Shown here: one piece after another, positions 10,268-19,071 of the stretch
Layout of the letters: every line of letters begins with the position of its first letter
Position numbering within the stretch: the first letter of the stretch is position 1
Source of the DNA: Mixta sp. Marseille-Q2659
Lineage (GTDB): Bacteria; Pseudomonadota; Gammaproteobacteria; Enterobacterales; Enterobacteriaceae
Reading direction: 5' to 3'
Assembly (NCBI RefSeq): GCF_940807255.1
Contig: NZ_CALNWY010000004.1
Location: forward strand, 145,342 to 209,341
Length of the DNA: 64,000 nt
Position numbers and translations under genes: made by a program
Notes under the pieces: model-generated
Databases searched by the model: none
Seen by the model: the letters and a program-made list of their open reading frames with translations, nothing else
What the model was told of the DNA's origin: nothing

Positions 10268-10290
10268 AAGTTGTATTTTACATGCAACTT
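10268..10290 (-). promoter_or_regulatory. NsrR-type operator upstream of hcp
   Basis: An 11-1-11 inverted repeat: AAGTTGTATTT, one T, then ACATGCAACTT. This fits the known NsrR pattern AAGNTGNATTT-N-AAATNCANCTT. It lies 17-39 bases upstream of the hcp start. In E. coli hcp-hcr is repressed by the NO sensor NsrR. The symmetry is seen directly; regulator identity is inferred. Confidence 0.8.
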
Positions 10291-10370
10291 ATAAGGACAA
10301 GCATGGCTGGCAGGCAAGCGGAGGCTGAGATAATTGCAGCCGATTTGATCTGAAGCAAAAAGAAAAGGGG

Positions 10371-10394
10371 AGGCGGCCTGAATTTTGGCCGCCT
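10371..10394 (-). terminator. Terminator of lysO
   Basis: On the minus strand an 8-bp GC-rich stem (AGGCGGCC / GGCCGCCT) with an 8-base loop lies five bases past the lysO stop and is followed by CCCCTTTTC. Confidence 0.75.
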
Positions 10395-10399
10395 TCTTA

Positions 10400-11299
10400 T
10401 CAGGAGGAAAAGAGGGCAATGAGTACCGGCGCCGCCAGGCTCAGGGCGAAGCCATGCACTATCGCGGCAGGCACAATTTCCAGGCCACCTGCACGCTGTA
10501 AAACCGGCAGCGTAAAATCCATTGAAGTGGCGCCGCACAGACCGAGCGCGCCCGAACGGTGACGGCGAATAAGCATCGGAATCAGCATGATAGCGATCAG
10601 CTCACGCAATAGATCGTTGAAAAACGCAGCGCTGCCGATCACCGGTCCAAAACTTTCCGTCATCAGAATGCCCGATAGCGAATACCAGCCGTAACCGCTG
10701 GCCAGCGCCAGACCGGTGGTTAACGGTAGCCCCAGCATCAGCGCCGCCAGCATGCCGCCGACAAAGGCGCTTAAGCAGACCACGACCGCCACGATCATTC
10801 CACGCCGGTTTAGCACAATCTGGCGCAACGTCATCCCACTGCCGCGCAGCTGGAGACCCACCAGGAACAGCAGCAGGAAGAGCGCATATTCGCTGGCCTG
10901 CGTGGCATGATGCAAAAATGTCCAGCTGGTCAGGCCGAGTAAAAAACCTAAGACCACGACGCCTAACAGCTTGAGCGATTCCAGCGCCATATGAAGCCGC
11001 GAAGGCAGCGCTTCCTGCTGGTGTTGATGGTGCCAGGGACGTCGTTTTTCCAGCAGGCGCAGCGCCAGCAGGTTACAGGCCAGAATCGCGATCACGCTGA
11101 CGCTGGCGATATGCAAAATCGCCAGCAGGTTGGCCGCCAGGTTATCGAGAAACGCCAGGCTGATGCCCATAAAAAACAGGATGATATAAACCATCCAACT
11201 GAGTAAGCGGTTAACCAAACGCTGTAAGGTGTGGGATTTAAGCGGTAGCAAGTAGCCGATAATCAGCGGTAGGAGAATAATAAGCAGGCCTGAGTACAT
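10400..11299 (-). CDS. lysO: L-lysine exporter LysO (YbjE family)
   Basis: Inner-membrane exporter of lysine (and thialysine), formerly YbjE. It has 299 residues, almost entirely hydrophobic, with about eight membrane segments starting MYSGLLIILLPLIIGYLLPL. The DUF340 pattern is visible in LFLLLFLVGLQLRGSGMTLRQI, ASGYGWYSLSGILMTESFGPVIGSAAFFNDLLRE and MDFTLPVLQRAGG. In E. coli it is also next to hcp. Here the gene beyond it is ytfE rather than aqpZ. It is transcribed divergently from ytfE across a 248-base region. Confidence 0.92.
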   Translation of the reverse strand: MYSGLLIILLPLIIGYLLPLKSHTLQRLVNRLLSWMVYIILFFMGISLAFLDNLAANLLAILHIASVSVIAILACNLLALRLLEKRRPWHHQHQQEALPSRLHMALESLKLLGVVVLGFLLGLTSWTFLHHATQASEYALFLLLFLVGLQLRGSGMTLRQIVLNRRGMIVAVVVCLSAFVGGMLAALMLGLPLTTGLALASGYGWYSLSGILMTESFGPVIGSAAFFNDLLRELIAIMLIPMLIRRHRSGALGLCGATSMDFTLPVLQRAGGLEIVPAAIVHGFALSLAAPVLIALFSS

Positions 11300-11499
11300 A
11301 TCCCTGTAAGTCCATAAGTAAATTTGACGAACCTCACGCTAGCGAAAATTAGCAGAGTCGTAAAGCCCAACGCTGGATTTGTTAATAACTGGCGTCATGG
11401 CGGTTATGCGGAAATTAAGTAAATGAAATCAACCAGTCAGTGGTTTTTCCATAAGAGCTGTTTTATGAGGTTAAGCCAAAATTCAGTGGTGCGGGGTTA

Positions 11500-11522
11500 A
11501 AGATGCATTTAATATGCAACTT
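11500..11522 (+). promoter_or_regulatory. NsrR-type operator upstream of ytfE
   Basis: AAGATGCATTT, one A, then ATATGCAACTT: a close 11-1-11 match to the NsrR consensus. It ends 25 bases before the ytfE ATG, and a possible -10 (TATGAT, 11522-11527) overlaps its end. E. coli ytfE is a strongly NsrR-repressed gene. Binding by NsrR is inferred. Confidence 0.85.
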
Positions 11523-11547
11523 ATGATTACATCCTGAGGTAAAAGCA

Positions 11548-12414
11548 ATGTCATTACGCACACTCTCTCTGGGACAGATTGCCATTGAAATTCCTGGCTC
11601 CACCGCGCTGTTTCATCAATACGATCTCGATTTCTGCTGTGGCGGTAAGCATACGCTGGAAAAGATGGCTCAAAAACGCGGCCTGGATATTGACCAGCTG
11701 GAAAAAGAATTCCAGCAGTTGACGCAGCAGGAAATGAATGAAGAAGACTGGCGTAATGCGCCGCTCCCTGCGCTGATTGCACATATTATTGAGCGCTTCC
11801 ATAACCAGCATCGTCAGCAGCTGCCCGATTTGATTAGCATGGCGGAAAAGGTTGAACGCGTGCATGGCGCTAAACCCGCTTGTCCGCTTGGGCTGACCAA
11901 AGTGATTCAGGACGTTTATCAGCACCTGAGCAATCATATGATGAAAGAAGAGCGTGTGCTGTTTCCGATGATTGAGCAGGGTTTCGGCTCCCATGCTTCC
12001 GATCCTATCGCCGTGATGGAATTTGAACATAATGAAGCGGGCGAGCAGCTGGAAGTGATCAAATCGCTGACCAATAACCTTACGCCGCCGGAAGGCGCCT
12101 GCACCACCTGGCGCGCGCTCTACAGCGGCATCGATCGATTTATCAAAGATCTGATGCTGCATATTCATCTGAAAACAACCTGTTGTTCCCACGCGCGCTG
12201 CGCGGCGAGTAACATCTTTGAACGGCCTCCTGTTTTGTCAGGAGGCGGTATCCTTCGCGCACTGCTCATCGTCCGAGCTGATAAAGATCAGACTGCCGTT
12301 TGCTGCTGTCCGCAGCGTTATCTTTCTCTCGCCAGGCACTGGCGAGGCGAAATTTACCTTTCTTTTATTACCGGCTTATCAAAAAATAAAATGTGCTTTT
12401 CTTCAGCAGGTTAA
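11548..12414 (+). pseudogene. ytfE: Iron-sulfur cluster repair di-iron protein YtfE, frameshifted near the 3' end
   Basis: RIC-family di-iron protein that restores Fe-S clusters damaged by nitric oxide. Residues 1-208 match YtfE: a ScdA-type N-terminus with CCGG at 30-33, then hemerythrin-like ligands H85, H130, E134, H161 and H205. After codon 208 the frame changes. As written it reads HLKTTCCSHARC and continues to 288 residues. Restoring one G at about 12171 gives HLENNLLFPRALRGE and a stop at 12210-12212, which is the normal family ending at 221 residues. The shift replaces the sixth ligand (E208 in E. coli) with Lys. It could be a genuine inactivating deletion or a base-calling error next to an A run. 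Confidence 0.85.
12225..12246 (+). terminator. Hairpin at the expected end of ytfE
   Basis: Perfect 8-bp stem with a TTTTGT loop, beginning 12 bases after the stop of the frame-corrected ytfE. It has no T run, so termination strength is uncertain. Its position supports 12212 as the original gene end. Confidence 0.5.
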
Positions 12415-12572
12415 TCGTGCGAGGCACAAATGGTGTAGCCTGAGATTGCCTGCTCATTATCCTTTGGCAAAGAAGAAAATCGCTCTGCTAAGAATAATCA
12501 CAGCGGGATAAATGTGGGGTTGAAAGAAATTTCTTAGCCCCCATCTTTATAAGGTGTCCCAAATACGTTAAT

Positions 12573-12605
12573 AAAAATGCCAGCATCCGTCGCTGGCATT
12601 TTTTA
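12573..12605. terminator. Bidirectional terminator between ytfE and cspD
   Basis: A 9-bp stem (AATGCCAGC / GCTGGCATT) with A-rich and T-rich flanks on both sides. It serves cspD on the minus strand, whose stop is 31 bases away, and possibly ytfE transcripts on the plus strand. Confidence 0.88.
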
Positions 12606-12635
12606 GTCGGGTTGTACAGAATGTGTTAGCGCGGT

Positions 12636-12863
12636 TCAGGCCCGGATGCCTTCAGCGACCTCCACCGGAACGATAAGGCTGGCGTGATTACCTTTAGGGC
12701 CTTGATGGACAGCAAACTGTACCTGTTGCCCGGCTTTGAGCGTCCTGTATCCCTCCATCTGGATTGAGGAATAGTGGGCAAAGATATCATCGCCGCCGCC
12801 GATCGGGCAGATAAAGCCGAATCCTTTGGCGTTGTTGAACCATTTAACTGTACCCTTCTCCAT
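12636..12863 (-). CDS. cspD: Cold-shock-like protein CspD
   Basis: Small single-stranded DNA/RNA-binding protein that inhibits DNA replication in stationary phase or starvation. It has 75 residues, one more than in E. coli. The nucleic-acid-binding motifs are KGFGFICP (RNP1) and DIFAHYSSI (RNP2), followed by LKAGQQVQFAVHQGPKGNHA, which is typical of CspD. AGGGAA precedes the ATG. It is divergent from clpS, as in E. coli. It is not one of the cold-induced Csp proteins with a long leader. Confidence 0.94.
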   Translation of the reverse strand: MEKGTVKWFNNAKGFGFICPIGGGDDIFAHYSSIQMEGYRTLKAGQQVQFAVHQGPKGNHASLIVPVEVAEGIRA

Positions 12864-13184
12864 ACTTCTGGTTCCCTCGCAAGACGTTTTTTTACTATGT
12901 AGGTGAGGTAGTGAAGCTGTAGCGAGTTGTTTAAAACTCCATCAGCTTGTGCTTGTAGAATGTAGAGAAACGAGGGGGAGCGTCAAGCCATCGGCCGGTT
13001 CAGGCATTGATAAAATCGCTAAACTTTGAGGTAGTTAACGCTATTGCCAAATTTGTGATAGCGGTCGCGCCCGTAAGAGTACGGATATTTTTTCACCCGC
13101 GCGAAGCCTGACGGCGCGCGTGTTACACTGAATATGGCATGCGGCTTTCGTGCCAGTACGCAACACAGATTACGACGGAACATT
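12864..13184. other. Divergent promoter region cspD / clpS
   Basis: No gene recognised. The stretch must hold the leftward cspD promoter and the rightward clpS promoter. AT-rich tracts and TGTTACACTGAATAT near 13122-13136 are compatible with a -10 region, but I cannot assign promoters firmly. Confidence 0.4.
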
Positions 13185-13505
13185 ATGGGAAACACTAACG
13201 ACTGGCTTAACTTTGAACATCTTGCAGAAGAGAAACTGCGCGAGGGTCTCAAGCCGCCTTCGATGTATAAAGTTATACTTAATAATGACGATTACACACC
13301 TATGGAATTTGTTGTTGACGTTCTGCAAAAGTTCTTTTCTTATGATATTGAGCGTGCAACGCAACTGATGCTCAGAGTGCATTATCAGGGCAAAGCAATT
13401 TGCGGCGTCTTTACCGCCGAAGTGGCTGAAACGAAAGTCGCGCAGGTGAATCGCTATGCTAAAGAAAATGAGCATCCGTTGCTGTGTACGCTGGAAAAAG
13501 CCTGA
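13185..13505 (+). CDS. clpS: ATP-dependent Clp protease adaptor ClpS
   Basis: Adaptor that binds N-degron substrates and delivers them to ClpA in the ClpAP protease. It has 106 residues from the ATG at 13185 ([17 protein letters not shown]), identical in length to E. coli. An upstream in-frame ATG at 13134 would add 17 unrelated residues and has no ribosome site. The N-degron pocket region [19 protein letters not shown] and the [17 protein letters not shown] stretch are intact. It lies 56 bases before clpA, which carries its own strong ribosome binding site. Confidence 0.95.
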   Translation: MGNTNDWLNFEHLAEEKLREGLKPPSMYKVILNNDDYTPMEFVVDVLQKFFSYDIERATQLMLRVHYQGKAICGVFTAEVAETKVAQVNRYAKENEHPLLCTLEKA

Positions 13506-13561
13506 TCGGCATTGTGCTATTCCGGCATAAACCGTAGGGCGATAATTGGGGGAGGTGCCTA

Positions 13562-15838
13562 ATGCTCAATCAAGAACTGGAACTCAGTTTAAATATGGCT
13601 TTCGCCAGAGCGCGTGAGCACCGTCATGAATTTATGACCGTCGAGCATCTGTTACTGGCGTTGCTCAGTAACCCGTCGGCCAGAGAGGCACTGGAAGCCT
13701 GTACGGTGGACATCGTGGCTCTGCGGCAGGAACTCGAAGCCTTCATCGAACAAACCACGCCGGTGCTGCCGGTAACGGAAGAAGAGCGCGATACCCAGCC
13801 GACGCTCAGCTTCCAACGTGTTTTACAGCGTGCGGTTTTTCACGTTCAGTCGTCCGGGCGCAGCGAAGTTTCCGGCGCGAACGTGCTGGTGGCTATTTTC
13901 AGCGAGCAGGAGTCGCAGGCGGCTTATCTGCTGCGCAAGCATGAAGTCAGTCGTCTTGACGTGGTGAATTTTATTTCCCACGGCACGCGTAAAGACGAAT
14001 CAGGCCAGCAACAGGGGCCGGAAAATCAGATTAACGAAGAGCAAGCAGGCGGGGAGGAACGTATGGAAAACTTCACCACCAATCTTAACCAGCTTGCTCG
14101 CGTTGGCGGTATCGATCCGCTGATCGGCCGCGACAAAGAGCTGGAACGCACAGTTCAGGTGTTGTGCCGTCGTCGTAAAAATAACCCGCTGCTGGTGGGC
14201 GAATCGGGCGTAGGTAAAACCGCCATCGCCGAAGGCCTCGCCTGGCGGATTGTGCAGGGTGACGTACCGGAAATCATTAAAGATTGCACTATCTATTCAC
14301 TGGATATTGGTTCGCTGCTGGCTGGTACCAAATACCGCGGCGACTTTGAGAAGCGTTTTAAAGCGCTGCTGAAACAGCTGGAGCAGGATGAAAACAGCAT
14401 TCTGTTTATCGATGAAATCCATACGATCATCGGTGCCGGCGCCGCTTCTGGTGGACAGGTAGACGCAGCCAATCTGATTAAGCCGCTGTTGTCGAGCGGA
14501 CGTATCCGCGTGATGGGTTCAACCACCTATCAGGAATTCAGCAATATTTTTGAGAAGGATCGTGCGCTGGCGCGTCGCTTCCAGAAAATTGATGTTACCG
14601 AACCGAGCGTGGAAGAAACGGTGCAGATCCTTAATGGACTGAAATCAAAATATGAAGCGCATCATGATGTACGCTACACCGCGAAAGCGGTACGCGCTGC
14701 AGTTGAGCTGGCGGTGAAATATATCAACGATCGCCATCTGCCCGATAAGGCGATTGACGTCATCGATGAAGCGGGCGCGCGCAGCCGTTTAATGCCGGTC
14801 AGCAAGCGCAAGAAAACCGTTAACGTGGCGGATATTGAATCGGTCGTGGCGCGCATTGCGCGTATTCCTGAGAAAAGCGTTTCCGCAACCGACCGCGATA
14901 CGCTGAAAAACCTCGGCGAGCGTCTGAAAATGCTGGTCTTTGGACAGGATAATGCGATTGAGGCCTTAACCGAGGCGATCAAGATGAGCCGCGCCGGACT
15001 TGGCCACGAGCGTAAGCCGGTAGGTTCTTTCCTGTTTGCCGGGCCGACCGGGGTAGGTAAAACCGAAGTCACGGTACAGCTGGCGAAGGCGCTGGGCATT
15101 GAGCTGCTGCGTTTTGATATGTCCGAATATATGGAACGTCATACCGTTAGCCGTCTGATCGGCGCGCCTCCGGGCTACGTCGGTTTCGACCAGGGCGGTT
15201 TGCTGACCGATGCGGTTATCAAACATCCGCATGCCGTTGTGCTGCTGGATGAGATTGAAAAGGCGCACCCTGATGTTTTCAACCTGCTGTTGCAGGTGAT
15301 GGATAACGGGATGTTGACCGATAACAACGGGCGCAAAGCGGATTTCCGTAACGTGGTGCTGGTGATGACAACCAACGCCGGGGTACGTGAAACCGAGCGT
15401 AAATCTATCGGCCTGATCCATCAGGATAACAGCACCGATGCGATGGAAGAGATCAAAAAGATCTTTACGCCGGAGTTCCGTAACCGCCTCGATAATATTA
15501 TCTGGTTCCAGCATCTCTCACCTGAGGTGATCCATCAGGTTGTTGATAAGTTCATCGTGGAGCTGCAGGCGCAGCTGGATGCGAAAGGCGTTTCGCTGGA
15601 AGTGAGCGACGAAGCGCGTGAGTGGCTGGCTGAAAAAGGTTATGACAAAGCGATGGGCGCGCGTCCGATGGCGCGTACCGTACAGGAAAACCTGAAAAAA
15701 CCATTGGCTAACGAACTGCTGTTTGGTTCGCTGGTGGATGGCGGATCGGTCGCGGTGAATCTTGATAAAGAGAAGAACCAGCTGACCTATCATTTCGTTA
15801 GCGCTGAGAAGCGCAAAACGGAAGGGACCGTGCAGTAA
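13562..15838 (+). CDS. clpA: ATP-dependent Clp protease ATP-binding subunit ClpA
   Basis: Hexameric AAA+ unfoldase that feeds substrates into ClpP. It has 758 residues, as in E. coli. The N-terminal Clp-N double repeat (residues 1-140) binds ClpS. AAA module 1 has Walker A GESGVGKT at 213-220 and Walker B LFIDEIHT. Module 2 has Walker A GPTGVGKT at 494-501 and Walker [24 protein letters not shown] precedes the ATG. The ClpP-binding loop (IGLIHQD, within [12 protein letters not shown]) is present. A strong terminator follows. Confidence 0.97.
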   Translation: MLNQELELSLNMAFARAREHRHEFMTVEHLLLALLSNPSAREALEACTVDIVALRQELEAFIEQTTPVLPVTEEERDTQPTLSFQRVLQRAVFHVQSSGRSEVSGANVLVAIFSEQESQAAYLLRKHEVSRLDVVNFISHGTRKDESGQQQGPENQINEEQAGGEERMENFTTNLNQLARVGGIDPLIGRDKELERTVQVLCRRRKNNPLLVGESGVGKTAIAEGLAWRIVQGDVPEIIKDCTIYSLDIGSLLAGTKYRGDFEKRFKALLKQLEQDENSILFIDEIHTIIGAGAASGGQVDAANLIKPLLSSGRIRVMGSTTYQEFSNIFEKDRALARRFQKIDVTEPSVEETVQILNGLKSKYEAHHDVRYTAKAVRAAVELAVKYINDRHLPDKAIDVIDEAGARSRLMPVSKRKKTVNVADIESVVARIARIPEKSVSATDRDTLKNLGERLKMLVFGQDNAIEALTEAIKMSRAGLGHERKPVGSFLFAGPTGVGKTEVTVQLAKALGIELLRFDMSEYMERHTVSRLIGAPPGYVGFDQGGLLTDAVIKHPHAVVLLDEIEKAHPDVFNLLLQVMDNGMLTDNNGRKADFRNVVLVMTTNAGVRETERKSIGLIHQDNSTDAMEEIKKIFTPEFRNRLDNIIWFQHLSPEVIHQVVDKFIVELQAQLDAKGVSLEVSDEAREWLAEKGYDKAMGARPMARTVQENLKKPLANELLFGSLVDGGSVAVNLDKEKNQLTYHFVSAEKRKTEGTVQ

Positions 15839-15869
15839 GCGCATCCAGTCTCGTCATAGCTTAAAAACA

Positions 15870-15895
15870 AAAGGCCGGTTAATCCGGCCTTTTTA
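15870..15895 (+). terminator. Terminator of clpA
   Basis: 8-bp stem AAGGCCGG / CCGGCCTT with a TTAAT loop followed by TTTTT, 32 bases after the clpA stop. Confidence 0.9.
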
Positions 15896-15990
15896 CTGTC
15901 AGTTCTACGATGTCTGGCAGAGGGTTGGACAAAATGGCAACCCATTCAGCAAGCGTCAGAAAAAGAATGTACTAAGTTAATACAAAAGCG

Positions 15991-16017
15991 AAAGGCCAGC
16001 ATTAGCTGGCCTTTTTT
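15991..16017. terminator. Terminator downstream of infA (bidirectional)
   Basis: 9-bp stem AAGGCCAGC / GCTGGCCTT with an ATTA loop. It is flanked by six T on the plus side and TTTCGCTTTT on the minus side. It lies about 45 bases past the infA stop and is about 100 bases from the clpA terminator, with no gene between. Confidence 0.82.
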
Positions 16018-16057
16018 GTCATGCAGGCGTTAATGTTCAGATTAACGCAGAACTTTA

Positions 16058-16336
<279 letters not shown>

Positions 16337-16357
16337 TTATGTAAAGAATTGTTGGTT

Positions 16358-16366
16358 ATTATACCA
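16358..16366 (-). promoter_or_regulatory. Proximal infA promoter, extended -10
   Basis: On the minus strand TGGTATAAT, a perfect -10 with the TGn extension, 82-90 bases upstream of the infA ATG. No good -35 is visible, which extended -10 promoters tolerate. E. coli infA has two promoters, consistent with a second copy upstream. Confidence 0.6.
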
Positions 16367-16565
16367 ACGCCCGCATGCTGCAATCGCGCAGCATACAAGC
16401 ATAACCTTTGTCGTCTGATGACAGTGACGCGAGCGAAGGGGGAATAGCGGCTAAGAATCTGTTTATCGGCCACAGCCAGAAAACAGTTCTGTGATGCGTG
16501 GTGATTCCCAGCCTGGTAATTCCGGTGCGCTTACGCAATAAACGGACGACATACCAAACTTTCCT

Positions 16566-16574
16566 ATTATACCA
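16566..16574 (-). promoter_or_regulatory. Distal infA promoter, extended -10
   Basis: A second minus-strand TGGTATAAT, sitting just past the aat stop and about 290 bases before infA. It would allow infA transcription independent of aat. Confidence 0.5.
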
Positions 16575-16581
16575 CCATTCC

Positions 16582-17304
16582 TCACGGTTGCGTGTAAAAC
16601 ATCGGCCCGGCGGGAAAAAGCGTATCTGCCTGCCAGCAGGCTTCGCTGACCGGCGTATCCGCCAGTCTGCTTAACGCCAGCAAATACTCAATGCGCGGGA
16701 TCTCTTTCGCACCCAGCGAGGCGGTGTGGGGATTTAATACCTGACAGTCAATCAACTGTCCGCCATGCTGGCTAAAATGCTGGCAAAAAACCAGCAGCGC
16801 CGTTTTCGACGCATTTTCACTGCGGCTAAACATCGACTCGCCGCAGAAAATTTGCCCCAGCGCCAGACCATACAGACCGCCCACCAGTTCTCCGTCGCGC
16901 CAGACTTCAACAGAGTGCGCGTAGCCGAGATCGAACAGACGCCACCAGGCGCGTTTGACTTCCGGTGTGATCCAGGTGCCTTCGTCGCGATCGCTGGCGC
17001 AGCCTTCGATCACCTCAGCAAAGGCGCGATTCATGGTGACATGATAAGGGGAGCGGCGATGAAATCGCTTCATGCTGCGGCTGAAGTGAAACTCCTGCGG
17101 AACCAGTACGGCTCGCGGATCGGGCGACCACCATAAAATAGGATCGCCTGGTGAAAACCACGGGAAAATGCCGCGATGGTAAGCGTTAAGCAAACGCGCC
17201 GGACTGAGATCGCCGCCCATAGCCAGCAAACCATTGGGTTCGCGCAACGCCATCTCCGGCGGCGGAAAGTTAAGCGATTCCCGTGACAGCTGAATCAGTC
17301 GCAT
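16582..17304 (-). CDS. aat: Leucyl/phenylalanyl-tRNA--protein transferase
   Basis: Adds Leu or Phe from aminoacyl-tRNA to N-terminal Arg or Lys of proteins, creating N-degrons read by ClpS (encoded 3 kb away). It has 240 residues. Typical motifs: [27 protein letters not shown] near the N-terminus, [37 protein letters not shown] and [20 protein letters not shown]. The closely spaced minus-strand order cydD-cydC-aat matches E. coli. Confidence 0.96.
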   Translation of the reverse strand: MRLIQLSRESLNFPPPEMALREPNGLLAMGGDLSPARLLNAYHRGIFPWFSPGDPILWWSPDPRAVLVPQEFHFSRSMKRFHRRSPYHVTMNRAFAEVIEGCASDRDEGTWITPEVKRAWWRLFDLGYAHSVEVWRDGELVGGLYGLALGQIFCGESMFSRSENASKTALLVFCQHFSQHGGQLIDCQVLNPHTASLGAKEIPRIEYLLALSRLADTPVSEACWQADTLFPAGPMFYTQP

Positions 17305-17337
17305 TTATCGGATGTCCCGCAGTCTCAGAAGCTATGA

Positions 17338-19071
17338 CTATAGCGTAAACCGCTGCTGAAAATGCCAGTAGCGTCCGCCTTTTGAGATTAATTCGCGATG
17401 GTTTCCCTGTTCGATGATCTCGCCCTGATCCATCACGCAAATTCTGTCCACTTTATCCAACCCTTGCAGGCGATGCGTCACCATTATCACCGTTTTGTGA
17501 GCGGTAACGCGGGCCAACAGGGTAAGAATGTGCTGCTCCGTTTCCGCATCCAGCCCTTCAGTGGGTTCATCGAGCAGCATAATCGGCGCATCGTGCAGAA
17601 GGGCGCGCGCAATCGCCAGACGGCGTAATTCGCCGCCGGAAAGCTGACGTCCACCCTCACCGAGCCAGGCATTCAGCCCTTCGCTGGTGGTTAACAGCGT
17701 TTCCAGACCGACCTGTTTCAGCACGGCTGCCAGTTCGGCATCACTGCTGCCCGGCGCGGCTAACAATAAATTGTCGCGTAGCGTTTGATTAAACAGATGA
17801 ACACGCTGGCTGACTACGCTGATGGCGGCGCGCAGCGCGGGTTCGCGCCATTGCGTTAGCGGTCGGCCCTGTAGCCAGATTTCTCCTTCCTGAGGATCCC
17901 AGGCGCGCGTCAGCAACTGCAGCAAGGTGGTTTTGCCACAGCCGGTTGGACCGAGCAACGCCACGGTCTCGCCGGGGGCAACCTTCAGTGACAGACGATG
18001 AAGGGCAGGGGAAAGCCCGTTCGGATAGGTAAAGGTAACTTGTTTTAACTCCAGCGCGCCGACTTGCGGGGCAGGATCGCCTGGCCCGTCGGGAAACTGT
18101 ACGCCAGATCTGGCGTTGATAATCTGACTGACGCGGTCGGCAGAGGAAAAAACCTGGCCAAGATGAAGAAAAGCCGCGCTCACTGGCGCTAATGCTTCAA
18201 ACGCCGCGAGGCTGCAAAAAACAAACAGGGCGATTAGCGCGCCGGGTTGCGGCCATTCGCCTACGCCGCCTGCGCTTAGCCAGAGCATTAGCGTTACCGT
18301 TATACCGCTAATCAGCAGCAGCAGCGCCTGCGATAAGCCCGCCAGGCTGGCCTGCCGGGATTGCGCCTGTTGCCAGCGTTGCTCACTCTCATCCAATTGC
18401 CGACGGCTGGATTCAAGGCCGCCGTAAAGCGACAGCTCAGCCTGAGCCTGCAGCCAGCGGGTGAGCTGTAAACGATAGTACGCTCGCTGTGTGGTAATGG
18501 TTTCGCCCGCAGGCCGTCCGGCACGATAAAATAGCGGCGGAAGCAGTAAAAGCGTAAACAACATCATGCTTCCCAGCGTCAGCGCCAGCGTGACGTCCAG
18601 CCAGCTCAGGCCGAGCGTTACTACAATAATGACCGCAACCGCGCCGAGGAACGGCGAGATAACGCGCAGATAAAGATGATCAAGCGTATCCACATCGGCG
18701 ACAAAGCGGTTTAGCAAATCACCCTGGCGGAATACGGCAAGTCCCGCAGGCGCCAGCGGCAATAAACGGCGAAAGGTAAACACGCGCAGATGCTGAAGTA
18801 CCCGAAAAGTCCCGTCATGGCTCACCAGACGCTCAAAGTAGCGCGCGGCGGTGCGGATAATCGCTGCGCCGCGCACACCCGCCGCGGGAAGCATGTAGTT
18901 AAAACTATACAGACCGGCACTGCCGGCCAGCGATGAGGCCGCCAGAAACCAGCCGGAAAGCGTCAGCAGGCCGGTACTGGCAAGCAGTGTGATGATGGCC
19001 AGCAAAATACCCAGCAGCAGTCGCCAAAAGTGGCGGCGATAGAGCTGCAGAAAAGGACGTAGTTTCGCCAT
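17338..19071 (-). CDS. cydC: Heterodimeric thiol exporter subunit CydC (ABC transporter)
   Basis: Permease-ATPase subunit which, with CydD, exports glutathione and cysteine to the periplasm and is needed for assembly of cytochrome bd oxidase. It has 577 residues, with six membrane segments in the first 310. The ATPase half has Walker A GPTGCGKT near 373, signature LSGGELRRLAIARAL, Walker B IMLLDEPTEGLD and H-loop VTHRL. The ATG overlaps the cydD stop by one base (TAATG), so the two are translationally coupled. Confidence 0.95.
   Translation of the reverse strand: MAKLRPFLQLYRRHFWRLLLGILLAIITLLASTGLLTLSGWFLAASSLAGSAGLYSFNYMLPAAGVRGAAIIRTAARYFERLVSHDGTFRVLQHLRVFTFRRLLPLAPAGLAVFRQGDLLNRFVADVDTLDHLYLRVISPFLGAVAVIIVVTLGLSWLDVTLALTLGSMMLFTLLLLPPLFYRAGRPAGETITTQRAYYRLQLTRWLQAQAELSLYGGLESSRRQLDESEQRWQQAQSRQASLAGLSQALLLLISGITVTLMLWLSAGGVGEWPQPGALIALFVFCSLAAFEALAPVSAAFLHLGQVFSSADRVSQIINARSGVQFPDGPGDPAPQVGALELKQVTFTYPNGLSPALHRLSLKVAPGETVALLGPTGCGKTTLLQLLTRAWDPQEGEIWLQGRPLTQWREPALRAAISVVSQRVHLFNQTLRDNLLLAAPGSSDAELAAVLKQVGLETLLTTSEGLNAWLGEGGRQLSGGELRRLAIARALLHDAPIMLLDEPTEGLDAETEQHILTLLARVTAHKTVIMVTHRLQGLDKVDRICVMDQGEIIEQGNHRELISKGGRYWHFQQRFTL

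Larger units (their letters stand above)
12213..12635. other. Intergenic stretch between ytfE and cspD
   Basis: No recognisable gene. The frameshifted ytfE frame crosses part of it, but the translation has no family resemblance. It contains a perfect 8-bp hairpin at 12225-12246 (GCCTCCTG / CAGGAGGC) just after the expected ytfE stop. It also holds a bidirectional terminator near 12573-12605. In E. coli this position holds aqpZ, ybjD, ybjX and macAB, and no remnant of them is visible. Confidence 0.6.

Noticed and set aside
11300..11499. Lysine riboswitch upstream of lysO
   Set aside because: The leader was inspected on the minus strand and lacks a recognisable L-box core. No supporting hairpin pattern was found.
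12218..12511. A 97-codon plus-strand open frame after ytfE
   Set aside because: It begins in the post-ytfE hairpin region, has no family resemblance, and overlaps the frameshifted ytfE tail. No ribosome site was seen.
14966..15514. Minus-strand open frame opposite clpA
   Set aside because: Entirely inside ClpA, with no ribosome site or promoter and a composition typical of antisense translation.
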